From positions 4,549,001 through 4,613,000 of the forward strand of contig NZ_CP026363.1 in the NCBI RefSeq assembly GCF_004117055.1: a stretch of DNA of 64,000 bases, in the 5' to 3' direction. Positions within the stretch are counted from its first letter, which is position 1, and every line of letters starts with the position of its first letter. Position numbers and translations under genes: made by a program. Positions 1 to 7,412 of the stretch are shown here, piece after piece. The notes under the pieces were generated by a model that saw nothing but the letters and a program-made list of their open reading frames with translations, was not told the DNA's origin and searched no databases. Origin of the DNA: Brevibacillus agri. Lineage in GTDB: Bacteria > Bacillota > Bacilli > Brevibacillales > Brevibacillaceae.

Positions 1-1493
1 GCAAGCTTGGCGAGCACGTACACGTAACCTTCGTCGTGCGTCATCCAGATTTCGTCGATGCCGGGGACGCGGATGTCGAGGCGCTGTTTTTCCTCCGGCT
101 TGAGCTGATCCCAGTCGGCGCGGTCGCCGTCGATCGCGAGCACGCCTTCTTTGTTCGGGTACATCCCCAGTACGCCAAACAGCGACTCGTTCGTCAGCAC
201 GTTGATCCAGAAGGAGCGGCGGTCTTCGGGAAGCTCGAAGCGCATCGTGTTCCACGTTTTTTTGAACCATTCGTCCTGCCAGACGAACAGGATGCCGCCC
301 GCGTAGCCCTCCTGGTGAATCTCGCGCAACAGCGCTGCGTCGATCTCTCCCTGCTGCCGCTCGGAATGCCCGCCCTGATTGCGTCCGAGATTGCCGAAGT
401 GGGCGACTCCGATGGATGCCGGAACGCCAAACTCCGTCACCATGATCGGCATGTTTTTGTGATGCTCCTTCAAAAGCCGCAAGTACGCTTTGTACGAATC
501 GACCTGCCCGTCGTCATTTTTCACCTGCTGCAAGGCCGGATCGTAGCGGAACAAATCCGGGTAGTACGGATACACGTGATAGGAAGCGAAGTAGCCTGCC
601 TCCCAGTTTTTCGGCTGGATATGGGTCGGATCGACACTGACGAGATCCTCGTGATACAGCGGTTCGCCCGGATGGGACAGCGGATCGGTAGTCACCCAAT
701 TGGTAAACGTCATCGGGTGCTGCCAGCCGTACTTGCTCTCTTCCGTTGCGACGGTGTCGACCATTTCCGCGAGCCACGTCTCAAAGGCGGTCGCCTCTGC
801 CGTCGCCTGGAAATGCTTGCCCTGATACGGCGGCAGCTTTTGGTGCAGGCGGTTGGTGTTTTGCACCATCACAGGGTCCCACTCGGTGCCTGTATGCCAG
901 CCGATCAAGTACTTGCCCGCATTGGCGCGGTATGTACCGCTCGCTTTTCCTGATTTTTCAGGCAAAGTGACTTCCCCGTACACAGCGCCGACTGCGTCTT
1001 TGATCTCTGCCCGAAACTGTTCGCGAATCTCGGGCAAGTACGCATCTTTCTTTTCGATCAAAAGTTCCTCCGGGCTCCAGATGCCTTGCATCAAGTAGAG
1101 CGGATCTCCTTCTTTATGGCGGTTGTATTCCACAAGCGCCTCGTAAAAGACAGGAGGATGAATGGTATATACGCGGATGACGTTCGCTCCCATCTCGTCG
1201 ATCATGGCGAACCAGCGCAAGTAATCGTCTTTGGTAATAGGCAGCTCGCCAGGAAAATGACCCGGCAGCGACGCGCCCAGATTGACGCCTTTGACAAAGA
1301 ACGGCTGCCATTTCTCATCGCGGAACACTTCGATCTGCTCGCCTGACGTCCGAAATTTCATCTGAACGCCAGCCGTCGTCTCCATGCTCTCGACCCGGTC
1401 CGCGTCCCAAAACCACCAGATGGCGCTTGCCCCTGCCAGCATCAAGGCAGTGAGGCTCGCCCAACGCCAGTGTCTATTCTTTTTTGGTTCCAA
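1..1493 (-). CDS. membrane-anchored glycoside-hydrolase-like TIM-barrel protein, 3' end outside window
   Basis: The reading frame is open from a TTG start through the window edge (497 codons seen, no stop). The TTG is chosen because GGAGG lies 10 bases upstream, and an ATG-only search would miss it. Residues about 8-24 form one hydrophobic N-terminal segment, so the protein is probably an extracytoplasmic, membrane-tethered enzyme. After it comes FVKGVNLGASLPGHFPGEL and GANVIRVYT, the start of a clan-A type (beta/alpha)8 barrel. VTEFGVPAS, with a Glu near residue 354, sits where the nucleophile lies in GH2/GH5-like enzymes. Substrate unknown; related proteins often sit near surface-polysaccharide glycosyltransferases, but no neighbour is visible here to test that. 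Family assignment is by motif reading only. Confidence 0.65.
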   Translation of the reverse strand, partial: MEPKKNRHWRWASLTALMLAGASAIWWFWDADRVESMETTAGVQMKFRTSGEQIEVFRDEKWQPFFVKGVNLGASLPGHFPGELPITKDDYLRWFAMIDEMGANVIRVYTIHPPVFYEALVEYNRHKEGDPLYLMQGIWSPEELLIEKKDAYLPEIREQFRAEIKDAVGAVYGEVTLPEKSGKASGTYRANAGKYLIGWHTGTEWDPVMVQNTNRLHQKLPPYQGKHFQATAEATAFETWLAEMVDTVATEESKYGWQHPMTFTNWVTTDPLSHPGEPLYHEDLVSVDPTHIQPKNWEAGYFASYHVYPYYPDLFRYDPALQQVKNDDGQVDSYKAYLRLLKEHHKNMPIMVTEFGVPASIGVAHFGNLGRNQGGHSERQQGEIDAALLREIHQEGYAGGILFVWQDEWFKKTWNTMRFELPEDRRSFWINVLTNESLFGVLGMYPNKEGVLAIDGDRADWDQLKPEEKQRLDIRVPGIDEIWMTHDEGYVYVLAKL

Positions 1494-2049
1494 TTCCCGT
1501 CAACCTCCGATATGTTACCGCGAGCTTTCTTTTCAACGGAAACGGCCAAGGCCGTTTTGTCGACCGCAGGCGGTCACATCTCCTTTTATGCTCCTTTTAT
1601 GAAAAGCGCCGAGGTGTTTTCGCACGTCGAGACGTTTCTCACAGATTCAGAAAAACGATGCCGACGCGCGGCTTCTACGTCAGCGGGCGGTTACCGGCTT
1701 TCTCTCGCCCAAACGTCACTGTCATTGTAAACATAGGGGGCAAACCGTTCCCATAGACGAAATTCACTAATGTCTGTTTTACGGTTTTGTCATGAAACTG
1801 TAATGGAGAGGCAGATTCGCCCCCATCGTCCTACATATTTTGGTGCGAAGTCCTGCAACCCGCCCCTCCACCCGGCCCATCATTTTTTGACAATTAGGTA
1901 CATGTGCTTGAAGCTTTCATTTTGCGAATGCCCTGAAAAATGGTAGGTTGCTACTATTTGGAAATCGCACAAATTTGCCAATATCGTTTTTTCTTTACAC
2001 AAAAAATACAGGAAATTGGATGGAAAAGCGGTTTCGGGACGGAGAATGG

Positions 2050-2104
2050 CCCGGATGCTGCGTGAAGCGGGACTGTGGCTCTATCACGAGTGTCCGGGTT
2101 TTTT
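2050..2104 (+). ncRNA. possible small structured RNA or orphan terminator on plus strand
   Basis: CCCGGA (2050-2055) pairs with TCCGGG (2093-2098) and, inside, CGTGA (2061-2065) pairs with TCACG (2084-2088). A run of six T follows. This is an intrinsic terminator on the strand opposite to both flanking genes, so something may be transcribed into it from the AT-rich stretch at about 1880-2050. No convincing promoter was found. Confidence 0.25.
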
Positions 2105-2114
2105 AAAAGGAAAA

Positions 2115-2138
2115 GCGCCTCGGTCGGACTCAAGGCGC
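2115..2138 (-). terminator. second terminator downstream of the peroxide operon
   Basis: On the minus strand GCGCCT (2138-2133) and AGGCGC (2120-2115) form a stem followed by TTTTCCTTTT. It lies about 60 bases past the first terminator. Confidence 0.5.
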
Positions 2139-2160
2139 GGGGCTCCGATTTTTTTACCAT

Positions 2161-2204
2161 AAACAAAAAAGACAATCCCCCGCCTCCATGAGACGGCGGG
2201 ATTG
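2161..2204 (-). terminator. terminator of the peroxide-defence operon
   Basis: On the minus strand CAATCCCGCC and GGCGGGGGATTG form a strong stem, followed by TCTTTTTTGTTT. It begins 44 bases after the peroxiredoxin stop codon. Confidence 0.8.
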
Positions 2205-2247
2205 CCTTTTCCCCTCTTGCTCGTTGATGAAATTGTGTTCAATGAGA

Positions 2248-2805
2248 TTACAAAGTTTTCATTCCTGGCTTCCAGTTTGCAGGGCACAGGCCGCCTGCCT
2301 GGAGAGCTTGCAGGACGCGGAGTGTTTCGTCTACGCTGCGGCCCACGTTCATGTCTGTTACGACCTGGTAGCGCAGGATGCCGTCCGGGTCGATGATGAA
2401 CAGGCCGCGATGGGCTGCGCCGGTTACTTCGTCGAGGACGCCGTAAGCGCGGGCGGTTTCTTTTGTGAAGTCGCTTGCCAGCGGGAAGTTGACTTCGCCA
2501 ATGCCGTTCTGGTCGCGCGGCGTTTTGATCCAGGCGCGGTGTGTGTGCACGCTGTCGGTGGACACGCCCAGCACTTCGCAATCGAGATCTTCAAATTCGT
2601 CCATGTTGTCGCTGAAGGAAGTCACTTCCGTCGGGCACACGAAGGTGAAGTCGAACGGCCAGAAGAACAGGATCAGCCATTTGCCTTTGTAGTCAGCGAG
2701 CGTCACGCGCTCGTTCAACGTCTCCATGTTTTTGGTTGTGAGCATGTTGAAGTCCGGTGCCGGTTTTCCTACTTGAAGCTGTACAGTTTGTTGTTGGGTG
2801 GTCAT
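2248..2805 (-). CDS. 2-Cys peroxiredoxin (AhpC/Prx1 type)
   Basis: 185-residue thiol peroxidase that reduces hydrogen peroxide and organic hydroperoxides in the cytoplasm. The peroxidatic Cys57 lies in FVCPTEVTSF and the resolving Cys174 in GLCPANW, as in typical 2-Cys peroxiredoxins. The ATG at 2805 is preferred over one 45 bases upstream because AAAAGGAG lies just before it. It is the last gene of a three-gene operon behind the glutaredoxin-like and flavin reductase genes. Those two are the likely electron donors, in place of the AhpF usually paired with AhpC. PerR boxes at the operon promoter imply peroxide induction (inference). Length and motifs match the family well. Confidence 0.93.
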   Translation of the reverse strand: MTTQQQTVQLQVGKPAPDFNMLTTKNMETLNERVTLADYKGKWLILFFWPFDFTFVCPTEVTSFSDNMDEFEDLDCEVLGVSTDSVHTHRAWIKTPRDQNGIGEVNFPLASDFTKETARAYGVLDEVTGAAHRGLFIIDPDGILRYQVVTDMNVGRSVDETLRVLQALQAGGLCPANWKPGMKTL

Positions 2806-2875
2806 ACGTAATCGCTCCTTTTGCGGTGTCTTGGATTTGGTCAGTGACAAAACGGGCTGCTGCCGAGGCGACAGG

Positions 2876-3124
2876 TTACTGTGCCGTTTCTTCCAGGGAA
2901 GCCAGTACTTTTTTGATGCGGTTCGGGTTGAAGCCCAAAATTTTCTTTTCGCCGATGACGGTCAATGGTACCGACATCACGCCGAGGCGGCTCAGCTCTT
3001 GCGCAAATTCTTCCTTTTCGTCGATGTTGCGCTCTTCAAAAGAAATGTTTTGTTCCGTCAAATACGTTTTCAGTTGCTTGCAGAAGCCGCAGTTTGTGCT
3101 GGAATAAACGATTGCTTGTACCAT
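2876..3124 (-). CDS. glutaredoxin-like redox carrier (CGFC)
   Basis: 82-residue thioredoxin-fold protein with the active site CGFC at residues 12-15 and the cis-proline motif SVPLTV. This is the size and layout of NrdH/glutaredoxin-like carriers, not of thioredoxin (WCGPC). It lies 70 bases ahead of the peroxiredoxin and 30 bases behind the flavin reductase, so it most likely shuttles electrons from one to the other. The same trio (Cp34 reductase, Cp9 glutaredoxin homologue, Cp20 peroxiredoxin) is established as a peroxiredoxin-reducing system in Clostridium pasteurianum. Assignment to that role here rests on gene order. Confidence 0.88.
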   Translation of the reverse strand: MVQAIVYSSTNCGFCKQLKTYLTEQNISFEERNIDEKEEFAQELSRLGVMSVPLTVIGEKKILGFNPNRIKKVLASLEETAQ

Positions 3125-3154
3125 GTATCCATCTCTCCTTTTATGTTGGGGGAA

Positions 3155-4078
3155 TTATTTGTATTGGGGAACCACTTTGGAACGTTTGTGAATGTACTTG
3201 TCCACGGCCATCGCCGCAATCGCACCGTCTGCCGCTGCCACGACGGCTTGCTTGACCGGGGTTTTGCGCACCTCTCCGGCTCCGAACACGCCTGGAACAG
3301 AAGACTGCATGTATTCGTCGAGGATCATGAAGCCCTCGTCATCGAGCGGAACCTGGCCGTCGAGAAAATCCGTCCCCGGCTTGCTGCCGGACAGGAAGAC
3401 GAACACGCCGTCTACGGAAAGCACTTCCTCGTCGCCTGCCGCATTGCGGATGCGCAAACCTTCTACTGTATTCGTGCCGACGATCTCCAGTGGGCGGGTG
3501 CGGTACAGGATGTCTGTTTTCGGCAGCTCCGGCACCTCCTCCACGCCTTGCAGATCGGCGCGCGGCACCAAAAACGTAATTTTGCCCGCAAACTTGGTCA
3601 GCGCATGGGCTTCCTCCAGCGCTTCCTCCGTATCGCCAATCACGGCGACATGCTTGCCTTCATAAAACGCTCCGTCGCACGTCGCACATGTGCTGACGCC
3701 GCGTCCGAGCAGAGCTTCCTCTCCTGGCAGCATGCGGTTGCGCCCTTTTGAGCCAGTCGCCACGATGACCGCTTTTGCTTCAAACGTGCCGTGCGCGGTA
3801 AAAATGCTTTTGACTTCGTCCTCGACATCGACGGCTGAAATCGTCGTCTGGATAAACTCGGCACCGAAGCTCTCCGCCTGCCTGCGCATTTTGTCGAGCA
3901 GTTCTTTTCCCGTCAGTTCGCCTTCCACGCCAGGGTAGTTGGCGATTTTATGTGTCAGGGCAAGCGCACCTGAGCCTGGCGCCTTATCGATCACCAGCGT
4001 TTTCAGATTCCCCCTGGCTGTATATATCGCAGCGGATGTACCAGCCGGGCCGCCGCCGATTATGATTACATCGTACAT
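3155..4078 (-). CDS. thioredoxin-reductase-like flavoprotein with degenerate pyridine-nucleotide motif
   Basis: 307-residue FAD protein of the low-Mr thioredoxin reductase fold. The FAD site is GGGPAG at residues 8-13 and the redox disulfide is CATC at 131-134. The second Rossmann motif is unusual: where TrxB has GGGDSA and HRRxxxR for NADPH, this protein reads IGDTEEALEEA (about 147-157) and VPRADLQ (171-177). The C-terminal FAD motif is GAGE, not GAGD. NADPH use is therefore doubtful; NADH or another donor is more likely, as for the C. pasteurianum Cp34 enzyme. First gene of the PerR-type operon. The start at 4078 has GGGGGA upstream; an ATG 27 bases earlier is less likely. Confidence 0.88.
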   Translation of the reverse strand: MYDVIIIGGGPAGTSAAIYTARGNLKTLVIDKAPGSGALALTHKIANYPGVEGELTGKELLDKMRRQAESFGAEFIQTTISAVDVEDEVKSIFTAHGTFEAKAVIVATGSKGRNRMLPGEEALLGRGVSTCATCDGAFYEGKHVAVIGDTEEALEEAHALTKFAGKITFLVPRADLQGVEEVPELPKTDILYRTRPLEIVGTNTVEGLRIRNAAGDEEVLSVDGVFVFLSGSKPGTDFLDGQVPLDDEGFMILDEYMQSSVPGVFGAGEVRKTPVKQAVVAAADGAIAAMAVDKYIHKRSKVVPQYK

Positions 4079-4106
4079 GAATGGCTCCCCCTTTCTTTCT
4101 CTCAAT

Positions 4107-4121
4107 TTATAATTATTATTA
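4107..4121. promoter_or_regulatory. PerR box 1
   Basis: TTATAATTATTATTA matches the PerR consensus TTATAATNATTATAA at 13 of 14 defined positions. It lies just downstream of the -10 of the operon promoter, where binding would block transcription. Confidence 0.8.
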
Positions 4122-4137
4122 ACTAGGAACAGTTCTC

Positions 4138-4165
4138 ATTTTACTAGATATCAAGTAAAAGTCAA
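4138..4165 (-). promoter_or_regulatory. sigma-A promoter of the peroxide-defence operon
   Basis: On the minus strand a -35 TTGACT (4165-4160) and a -10 TAAAAT (4143-4138) are 16 bases apart, with a PerR box on each side. Confidence 0.75.
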
Positions 4166-4172
4166 TATCTTT

Positions 4173-4187
4173 TTATAATAATTTTAA
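4173..4187. promoter_or_regulatory. PerR box 2
   Basis: TTATAATAATTTTAA matches the PerR consensus at 13 of 14 defined positions. It lies just upstream of the -35 element. Confidence 0.75.
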
Positions 4188-4288
4188 ATAAGTAATTTTT
4201 ATCGGCTGATATGCCAGTCAAACGTATAGCGGACGAAAATGTGCTACTACTCCGTATTATTTTGCGATTCCGAATACAAGCGAACACG

Positions 4289-4317
4289 TTGACGAATCAA
4301 ACCATTCAGGATAAAGT
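4289..4317 (+). promoter_or_regulatory. candidate sigma-A promoter of nhaC
   Basis: TTGACG (4289-4294), 17-base spacer, TAAAGT (4312-4317). The leader to the nhaC start is about 120 bases and shows no clear riboswitch. Confidence 0.5.
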
Positions 4318-4443
4318 ACGCCTATCACTGGAACGCACAAAAGCGAAAAAGCAACAAAGCCAAAAAGCGCGAAAGCATGAAAGCCCACGTCTCTTTGCTT
4401 GCTGCTCGCTCGCGTTAGCCTGATTTTGCAAGGAGTTGCCATC

Positions 4444-5814
4444 ATGAACAAATCTATTTCATTTTCGCAAAGTATTTGGGTGCTTTTGGCGATCTTCGGC
4501 ATCCTGTTTCCTGCCTTGTTCTGGGGCAAAGTAGAGCCACACATGCCGCTTTTTGCCGCCACGATTGCGGCGGCCCCGCTCCTGCGGCTGTTCGGGGTGC
4601 CGTGGAAGCGGATGGAAGAAGGGCTGGTCAAAGGCATCCAGACCGCCATCGCCCCGATGCTGATCCTCTGTCTGATCGGGGTGTTGATCGGGGTCTGGAT
4701 GATGAGCGGAACGGTTCCGATGATCTTGCACCTTGGCATCTCGCTGATCTCGCCGGAGTACTTTACGATCAGCGCCCTCTTTTTGACCGTGATCGTCTCG
4801 AGCGTCACCGGCAGCACGTTTACGACGATCAGCACGATCGGCGTAGCGATGATGGGCGTCTCGACCGCACTCGGGCTCGACCCGCTAATGACAGCCGGGG
4901 CGATTATTTGCGGCGCCTGCTTCGGGGATAAAATGTCCCCGCTGTCAGACACGACCAACTTTGCGGCTGCGATTGCCAACGTCTCTTTGATGAATCACAT
5001 CAAATTCATGTCGCACACCGCGATTCCCGGCCTGCTGATTACGGCGATTTTCTTCGCCGTTCAGGGACAGTCCGCTGACGTAAGCCTGGAGGCGATCCAG
5101 GAAATCCAGACGGTGCTTGCGCAGCATTTTTCCCTGGGAATCACGACGCTTTTGCCTGCTGCCGTCGTGCTCGTCTGTTCTGCCTTGCGCAAGCCGATTT
5201 TGCCGACCCTCGTCTTCGGGATCTTGAGCGGAGTCGCGACTGCTGCTCTCGTGCAAGGCGTTCACTCCCCGGTCGAATGGATGAACGTCATGCAAAACGG
5301 CTTCGCCAGCGAAATCGCCAACGAAGCCGTTGCTTCTATCGTGAACAGGGGCGGGCTGTTGTCCATGACCTGGTCACTTGCCCTCATTCTCATCGCCCTG
5401 TCTCTCGGTGGTATTTTGCAGTACAGCGGTGTGTTCGAAGCCTTGTTTGCAGGCTTGATCCAGCGCATCCAAAAAGCGGCAGGCATGGTCGGACTGGCCG
5501 GCTCGTCGTCCATCCTCGTCAACCTTTTGACAGGCGAACAGTACTTGTCGATCCTGCTTCCGGGGCAAATGTTCCACGACGCCTTTGTCAAACAAGGGAT
5601 CGAAGGCAGACGGCTTTCCCGTACGCTCGAAGACTGCGGGACGCTCGTCAACCCGCTCATTCCTTGGGGCGTCAGCGGGGCCTTTTTCACCTCAACGTTG
5701 CACGTGGCGACAATCGACTACTTGCCGTATGTAATCTACCTGTGGATTTCGCCGCTGTTGACTTTCCTGTTTGCTCTGCGGCAGCCAAAAGTCACAGTCG
5801 AAACTAGACACTAG
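4444..5814 (+). CDS. nhaC: NhaC-family Na+/H+ antiporter
   Basis: 456-residue, strongly hydrophobic integral membrane protein with about ten or more predicted spans. The segment GACFGDKMSPLSDTT followed by NHIKFM is the hallmark of the NhaC ion-transporter family, which exchanges Na+ (sometimes malate/lactate) for protons. The start at 4444 has AAGGAG eight bases upstream; an earlier in-frame start lacks one. It is monocistronic. Its TAG stop overlaps the stop of the convergent diguanylate cyclase gene in a shared CTAG. Ion specificity cannot be read from sequence; some NhaC members carry organic acids in antiport. Confidence 0.88.
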   Translation: MNKSISFSQSIWVLLAIFGILFPALFWGKVEPHMPLFAATIAAAPLLRLFGVPWKRMEEGLVKGIQTAIAPMLILCLIGVLIGVWMMSGTVPMILHLGISLISPEYFTISALFLTVIVSSVTGSTFTTISTIGVAMMGVSTALGLDPLMTAGAIICGACFGDKMSPLSDTTNFAAAIANVSLMNHIKFMSHTAIPGLLITAIFFAVQGQSADVSLEAIQEIQTVLAQHFSLGITTLLPAAVVLVCSALRKPILPTLVFGILSGVATAALVQGVHSPVEWMNVMQNGFASEIANEAVASIVNRGGLLSMTWSLALILIALSLGGILQYSGVFEALFAGLIQRIQKAAGMVGLAGSSSILVNLLTGEQYLSILLPGQMFHDAFVKQGIEGRRLSRTLEDCGTLVNPLIPWGVSGAFFTSTLHVATIDYLPYVIYLWISPLLTFLFALRQPKVTVETRH

Positions 5815-7031
5815 CCTGTCGCATACACGGTCGTACAATTTTTCCCTCTGCGCTTGGAGCGGTACAGCGCCTCGTCTGCTGCCCGCTTCAAGCCGTCTGC
5901 CGTGTCGCTGTCGTCGGGAAAACGCGCGATGCCGACGCTGACCGCGATCGGGATGCAGCAATTGTCCTGCAATAATGGGTGCATGCGCAAAAAGTCGCGG
6001 ATCGCCCGCACCTTTTCCTCCGCTTCCTTCATCGTCGCCTTCGGGCAGAGCAGCATGAACTCGTCCCCCGCATAGCGGTAGGCCGTATTTTCTCGCCCTG
6101 CCACGGCTTTCATCGCCTCGGCGATTCTTCTAATCAGCTCATCTCCCGCGTGATGTCCGAAATGGTCGTTCACCAGTTTCAAACTGTCCGAATCGAGCAT
6201 AATCAACGCCACCGGGGAGCTTTCTTCTCCCAGCAGCTTTTCCAGATCGCGGTGGAACGCCCGGTAGTTGGCAAGTCCCGTCAGTTCATCCTGAAAAGAC
6301 ATCTGGTACATCCGCTCGTACAGACGCGCCGTCTCGATCGCGCTCGCCACCTGGAAGCCGATGATCTTCAAAAGCTCCTCGTGCTCCTTTTTGTAGGCAA
6401 ACTCGCGATAGGACTGTGCCGAAATGACGCCTTTGATCTGATTCCCCAGCATCAGCGGCACAAAAATACAGGTGTTCGTGTCGATCTCCGGGCTGCCCCA
6501 GCGAATCATTTCCGGCTCGCTCGGCTCGTCCTTCATCGTCCGAATGTGGATCGTTTGCCGGGTCTCAATCACCTTGGAGATCATCGCCTGGCCGTACGGA
6601 ACCGTAATCGGCCCGTAGTTGATGCCGTTGTCGATGCTGATCGGGATTCTGATCTCGCTGTCGCCCTCGTCAAAAAACGCGATGAAAAAGGCGTCGGCGC
6701 GCATCACGCGGGAGACCAGCTCAAAAGCCTTCCACAAAATCTTGTCTTCCTCAAACGTCTTCGCAAAAATATGGCTCAAGTCGTGCAAAATTTTCATGTG
6801 CTCCGACATCCACATCATTTCGGATACCTTGTCCCGCAACTCGCTGATTTTTTTCAGCAGCTCCTTGTGCCGCATCCCGTCTTCTGTTGCCAACACCTCG
6901 TCAATCTCGCGGGCTACCGCCTCGATCTCTTCCTGATCCACGGCGTCAACACGGCTGAGCCAGCCGCTATAACGCTCCAGCAGATGTCTTGCGTACGCTT
7001 CTCTTACGGCGTTGTTTTCATGCATGTACAA
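5811..7031 (-). CDS. GAF-GGDEF diguanylate cyclase (AGDEF variant)
   Basis: 406-residue soluble signalling protein. Residues about 1-75 are helical with a possible coiled coil. About 75-225 resemble a GAF sensor domain, and about 240-406 form a GGDEF domain beginning DELTGLANYRAFHRDL. The signature is RYAGDEF, a variant known to remain active in some cyclases. The upstream position that would hold the RxxD inhibitory site reads RENT, so product inhibition by c-di-GMP is probably absent. It would make c-di-GMP in response to an unknown ligand. Downstream of the DUF3870 and histidine kinase genes on the same strand, with 21 bases between it and the DUF3870 gene, so probably co-transcribed. Confidence 0.88.
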   Translation of the reverse strand: MYMHENNAVREAYARHLLERYSGWLSRVDAVDQEEIEAVAREIDEVLATEDGMRHKELLKKISELRDKVSEMMWMSEHMKILHDLSHIFAKTFEEDKILWKAFELVSRVMRADAFFIAFFDEGDSEIRIPISIDNGINYGPITVPYGQAMISKVIETRQTIHIRTMKDEPSEPEMIRWGSPEIDTNTCIFVPLMLGNQIKGVISAQSYREFAYKKEHEELLKIIGFQVASAIETARLYERMYQMSFQDELTGLANYRAFHRDLEKLLGEESSPVALIMLDSDSLKLVNDHFGHHAGDELIRRIAEAMKAVAGRENTAYRYAGDEFMLLCPKATMKEAEEKVRAIRDFLRMHPLLQDNCCIPIAVSVGIARFPDDSDTADGLKRAADEALYRSKRRGKNCTTVYATG

Positions 7032-7052
7032 CCCTCCGGCTATTGGGTAGGC

Positions 7053-7379
7053 TTACGCTTTTTTCTCGTGATAACGATCGACAGCCGCACGAATGGCCTG
7101 CAAAACAGCTCCCTGTCCGGGGGCGAGAAAACGCTCCTGGATCGTCTGCGCAATCTCCTGCATCCCCCCTGCCACTGACTTGCCCACGAGCAGACTGACC
7201 AGAAACTCGCTCGTCTTGTCCATCACAAAGGTAAAACTGGCATCGCATATGACGCCGTCATCGGCATCAATGATGAGCACACAGCCCACCATCGTCGACA
7301 CCTCGTACAGCGTCGTCCCTTTGGGGATTTGGGCAAATCCCGCTGTCAGCACTGTGTTTTTGTTTTTCCACTCAGCCAT
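7053..7379 (-). CDS. small DUF3870-type protein
   Basis: 108-residue soluble protein without signal peptide or membrane segment. Its fold-like layout (FAQIPKGTTLYEVSTMVG, then IDADDGVICDASFTFV, then a C-terminal helix) resembles DUF3870 proteins of Bacillales, whose function is not established. The ATG at 7379 is chosen because GGGGAGG stands eight bases before it; an ATG six bases earlier would be too close. It sits between the histidine kinase and the diguanylate cyclase and is probably in their operon. A role linking the two signalling proteins would be speculation. Confidence 0.6.
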   Translation of the reverse strand: MAEWKNKNTVLTAGFAQIPKGTTLYEVSTMVGCVLIIDADDGVICDASFTFVMDKTSEFLVSLLVGKSVAGGMQEIAQTIQERFLAPGQGAVLQAIRAAVDRYHEKKA

Positions 7380-7412
7380 CTGCATGTCCTCCCCTTCGCC
7401 ATTCGCCCCGCT

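Larger units (their letters stand above)
1494..2247. other. 754-bp intergenic region without a convincing gene
   Basis: I see no open frame with protein-like composition. The half near the glycoside-hydrolase start is GC-rich and contains a near-perfect palindrome AACGGCCAAGGCCGTT at 1541-1556. The other half is AT-rich up to about 2040. It then holds a plus-strand hairpin and two minus-strand terminators, listed separately. Confidence 0.5.

Noticed and set aside
36-953. 305-codon plus-strand open frame at window start
   Set aside because: It lies antisense to the glycoside-hydrolase-like gene, which has the ribosome site, membrane anchor and catalytic motif.
1725-1760. GGGGGCAAACCGTTC resembling a c-di-GMP riboswitch element
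   Set aside because: The second conserved part of the GEMM motif (GACGCAAAGCC) and the tetraloop receptor are missing, and no gene follows on that strand.
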